From positions 1 through 15,324 of the forward strand of contig JAZKZZ010000040.1 in the NCBI GenBank assembly GCA_045612885.1: DNA of 15,324 bases. Direction: 5' to 3'. The translations under genes were made by a program, and so were the position numbers. The notes under the pieces were generated by a model. That model was not told the origin of the DNA. It did not search any database and worked only from the letters and a program-made list of their open reading frames with translations. Positions 13,007-15,324 of this stretch are shown piece after piece. The DNA is from RGIG6178 sp045612885 (GTDB lineage Bacteria; Bacillota_I; Bacilli_A; RFN20; DUOF01). The number at the start of each line of letters is the position of its first letter. Positions within the stretch are counted from its first letter, which is position 1.

Positions 13007-13117
13007 CTATAAGAAATAACTGCCAAGTATTGCTAATAAGATAAATAGGATTAAAATAACTACAAATCCATTATTAAATCCACCATAGCTTTGGCATCCA
13101 CAACCTGTATTATTCAC
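13007..13117 (-). CDS. YjcZ-family tiny sporulation membrane protein
   Basis: A 36-residue protein starting at GTG (13117), with a perfect AGGAGG (13125-13130) 7 nt upstream. Seen: a Gly/Cys/Asn-rich N-terminus MNNTGCGCQSYGGFNN followed by one hydrophobic helix GFVVILILFILLAILGSYF, the layout of the tiny one-helix YjcZ / SscA-type sporulation proteins that assemble with the spore coat in Bacillota. It lies 43 nt after the AI-2E gene with no terminator between, so it may also be read through from upstream, but a mother-cell type promoter element (13143-13151) precedes it and a strong terminator follows. Function is inferred from family and promoter; no biochemical role can be read from the sequence. 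Confidence 0.85.
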   Translation of the reverse strand: MNNTGCGCQSYGGFNNGFVVILILFILLAILGSYFL

Positions 13118-13142
13118 ACAAATACCTCCTTTGTTTTCAATT

Positions 13143-13151
13143 TATTGTATG
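13143..13151 (-). promoter_or_regulatory. Sigma-E/sigma-K-like -10 element for the yjcZ-type gene
   Basis: The minus strand reads CATACAATA, a full match to the sigma-K -10 pattern CATAnnnTA and to the sigma-E -10 CATACAAT. A CACA that could serve as the short sigma-K -35 lies 15 bp upstream, inside the end of the AI-2E gene; 16-17 bp would be more usual. Transcription would start near 13136, just before the AGGAGG. Confidence 0.5.
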
Positions 13152-13160
13152 CTTAGAGAC

Positions 13161-14168
13161 TCAAAGTGTGACTTTTGCTTTGTCATATTTTTCAATGAAC
13201 AATATTTTAAATGCTACCACTAATAATGGAGATAAAATCATCCCTATAGTAGAAAATAAGTATGAGAAGATTAAAACTCCTATAATACCTTCAAGTGGAT
13301 GTAACTTAATTACATTTTTAAAGATTAGTGGTTGAATAATATTAGATTCAACAAGTTGTACTATCATAACTATTACTAAACTGATAATCGCAAAATAATT
13401 AGAAACACTATATCCAATCACCACCAATGGTACAATTCCTAATAATGGACCAATAAAAGGAATTAAATTAGTAATTGTAATTATTATTGCTCCAATAAGA
13501 GCATATTCTACTTTAAATATAGTAAACAAAATGAATGAAATAGCAAATGTAATTATACTATCTATTAATAATGAATATATATATTTTGAGAAAAATGGAA
13601 TATATCTAGAAAAGAAATATATTGTTTCCTCTTTTATAATTTTGGGAATAAAACTTTTTATTTTTTCTTTGAGATTACTATAATCATATGAGATAAAAAA
13701 TGCACTTGAAACTGTTATCCCAACTGAGAAAAACAAATTAAATCCATTCGAAAAAGAATCCATTATTTGATTGGTTTTTATCTGTAAAACATCTAAGATA
13801 TTAGTTGTATTCATGTTTATATTCAATTTAAGTAATAAAGCATTAATTTGATTCAATAAAGATGGTAATGTATCGATGAATATTTGTATTTGTCTTATAA
13901 ATGGTGGTATAAATATTATGAAAAATATAATAATCGCTGATAATAATCCAATATAAGAAAATATAACAACTATATTTCGTTTATAACCTTTTCTTACAAA
14001 TTTTCCTATAATAGTCTCCATACATATACTAATAAAAAATCCAATTAATAAAGGAATAAAAGATTTAAATATTCCTTTAATAAAACTTATTAATCCTAGA
14101 GCTTTTAATAACAACAACATTACTAATATCATTAAAATAAAAAATAATATGTTTTTAAGCCTTTTCAT
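13161..14168 (-). CDS. AI-2E family transporter (YtvI/TqsA-type membrane protein)
   Basis: A 335-residue integral membrane protein of the AI-2E transporter family (PF01594-type fold), with about seven to eight hydrophobic helices. Seen: two N-terminal helix pairs (about 5-50 and 65-95), a polar amphipathic middle (about 95-140), and the family signature TNLIPFIGPLLGIVP (233-247) followed by ESNIIQPLIFKNVIKLHPL (274-292). Members have been linked to autoinducer-2 export, sodium/proton exchange or, in sporulating bacilli, spore development (YtvI); the substrate here cannot be told. The ATG at 14168 has GGGTGAG at suitable distance; a GTG three codons upstream is less likely. It follows the helicase gene by about 30 nt without a visible terminator, so it is probably co-transcribed. 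Confidence 0.9.
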   Translation of the reverse strand: MKRLKNILFFILMILVMLLLLKALGLISFIKGIFKSFIPLLIGFFISICMETIIGKFVRKGYKRNIVVIFSYIGLLSAIIIFFIIFIPPFIRQIQIFIDTLPSLLNQINALLLKLNINMNTTNILDVLQIKTNQIMDSFSNGFNLFFSVGITVSSAFFISYDYSNLKEKIKSFIPKIIKEETIYFFSRYIPFFSKYIYSLLIDSIITFAISFILFTIFKVEYALIGAIIITITNLIPFIGPLLGIVPLVVIGYSVSNYFAIISLVIVMIVQLVESNIIQPLIFKNVIKLHPLEGIIGVLIFSYLFSTIGMILSPLLVVAFKILFIEKYDKAKVTL

Positions 14169-14198
14169 GACTCTCACCCATATTATCTTTTACTATTT

Positions 14199-15324
14199 TT
14201 AATTATTTACACAATCAATTATTTTTTCTTTAAGTGTTGTATATCTTCTTTGATATCTGTCGTTATTAATACCATATACAAATGAATTATAATCTCCAAT
14301 TAAAATTAATTTTTTCTTTGCCCTTGTTATTGCAGTATACACCAAATTCTTAGCTAACATCCTTTGATAATTATAAGAGAATGGAGCAATAATAACTGGA
14401 TATTCGCTTCCTTGAGATTTATGTACGCTAACACAATAAGCATGTGATATATTTATAAAATCGCCATTAGTGTATTCTACATAGTTATCATCGAAATCTA
14501 CAGTTAATTTATAACCACCATCTATCTTATCTACACTAATTAGAGTTCCTATATCACCATTATATACATCATCTTCATTTTGATTCTTTAATTGTAAAAT
14601 CTTATCTCCTTCACGATAGATGACACTACCAAGTTTCATCTCATTTTTAAATTCACTTGGAGGATTAAAATATTCTTGAAGAATAATATTAAAATTATCA
14701 ATTCCATTCATTCCATTATACATAGGAGCTATAACTTGAATATCATTTGGATCATACCCCTTTTTGATTGCTAATTTAATATAATCTAACAATTTATATT
14801 TTATCTCACTATTACTAGTTTCATAAAAAGTTACATCATTATCAAAGTCTTCACTAATATCTTCATCATTTTTAATATGATGAGCTAATTGTACTATATT
14901 TGACACTTCAGCTTGCCTGTAAATCTTATTTAATCTAATGATATTAATCAAATTACTATCAATTAAATCTCTTAAAACATTACCAGGCCCAACTGAAGGT
15001 AATTGATCATCGTCTCCTACAATTACAATCTGACTAATATTATTAGAAGCATCTAATAATTTAGATAAAAGTATGTTATCTACCATTGAAAACTCATCAA
15101 TTATCAATAAATCACCCTCAAGAGGATTGTCTTTATTAATAGAAAAAGTATTTGAGTGCAAATCCCATTTTAAATGACTATGTATTGTACTAGCTTTAAC
15201 ACCTGTAATTATGCTAAGTCTCTTACTAGCTCTTCCAGTTGGTGCTGCTAAAATTATCTTATTTTTTGGATATATCAATTCATAAACTTTAATTAGAGCA
15301 TTTATTATTGTTGTTTTACCAGTA
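14199..15324 (-). CDS. recD2: RecD2-type superfamily 1 DNA helicase, 5' end outside the window
   Basis: The C-terminal part (about 374 codons) of an SF1B helicase; the reading frame is open to the right edge, so the start lies beyond 15324. Seen in order: the end of the Walker A motif, TGKTT, right at the edge (15321 downward); motif Ia AAPTGRASKRL and STIHSHL; Walker B LLIIDEFSMVD; motif III IVIVGDDDQLPSVGPG; IYRQ (motif IV); motif V SVHKSQGSEYPVII; and motif VI LVYTAITRAKKKLILIGD. This arrangement and the DEFSM/GDxDQLPSVGPG signatures are those of RecD/RecD2 (YrrC) helicases, which move 5' to 3' on single-stranded DNA and act in repair and fork processing without RecBC in Bacillota. A TTG near 15278 is internal, not the start. 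Confidence 0.93.
   Translation of the reverse strand, partial: TGKTTIINALIKVYELIYPKNKIILAAPTGRASKRLSIITGVKASTIHSHLKWDLHSNTFSINKDNPLEGDLLIIDEFSMVDNILLSKLLDASNNISQIVIVGDDDQLPSVGPGNVLRDLIDSNLINIIRLNKIYRQAEVSNIVQLAHHIKNDEDISEDFDNDVTFYETSNSEIKYKLLDYIKLAIKKGYDPNDIQVIAPMYNGMNGIDNFNIILQEYFNPPSEFKNEMKLGSVIYREGDKILQLKNQNEDDVYNGDIGTLISVDKIDGGYKLTVDFDDNYVEYTNGDFINISHAYCVSVHKSQGSEYPVIIAPFSYNYQRMLAKNLVYTAITRAKKKLILIGDYNSFVYGINNDRYQRRYTTLKEKIIDCVNN

Noticed and set aside
15276..15278. TTG near the right edge as the start of the helicase
   Set aside because: The frame is open further to the edge and encodes the end of the Walker A motif there, so the TTG is internal.
1..15324. CRISPR arrays, tRNA or rRNA genes, insertion sequences, prophage genes
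   Set aside because: None seen: no regularly spaced repeats, no cloverleaf-like segments, no transposase or integrase motifs in the protein translations.

Overview
This window comes from a very AT-rich, low-GC Gram-positive genome. The spore-coat genes cotJB and cotJC and a tiny YjcZ-type sporulation protein point to an endospore-forming member of the Bacillota. The gene order rplS - lepB - rbgA - rnhB also fits. A Bacilli-side lineage such as Erysipelotrichales or an uncultured gut relative is my inference, not something the sequence proves. Every convincing protein gene lies on the minus strand, so the window is best read from right to left. Nearly every transcription unit ends in a clear intrinsic terminator.

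Right part (15324 to about 11190): a partial recD2-type helicase runs off the right edge. It is followed by an AI-2E family membrane protein, a 36-residue YjcZ-type protein that is easily missed, a terminator, and a COG2509-type FAD dehydrogenase with its own terminator. Next comes a short, doubtful ORF, then rplS (L19) with a promoter, a leader of about 80 nt and a terminator.

Middle (10640 to 4905): one tightly packed unit holds a degenerate CYTH-like protein, lepB, a 5'-nucleotidase-like HAD protein, a GNAT acetyltransferase and rbgA, with start/stop overlaps and ribosome binding sites inside stop codons. After a terminator comes a second unit: rnhB, a short class II tRNA nucleotidyltransferase (cca-like) and a cation diffusion facilitator whose metal-site residues match the manganese exporter MntE type.

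Left part (4904 to 1): a 619-residue protein of unknown family has its own vegetative-type promoter. A cotJ operon follows, in which the CotJB protein carries an N-terminal CotJA-like segment, together with the manganese-catalase-like CotJC. Then come an erythrin-VIT1 (MbfA-like) membrane protein and a two-domain rubrerythrin. Rubrerythrin, Er-VIT1, CotJC and the MntE-like exporter together suggest a local concentration of manganese/iron and peroxide-defence functions.

The most interesting non-coding feature is a probable stand-alone small RNA on the plus strand at about 4800-4939, opposite to every protein gene. It has a promoter with 17-bp spacing, a 12-nt inverted repeat that would close the RNA from its first nucleotides, and an intrinsic terminator. 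I do not recognise its family.
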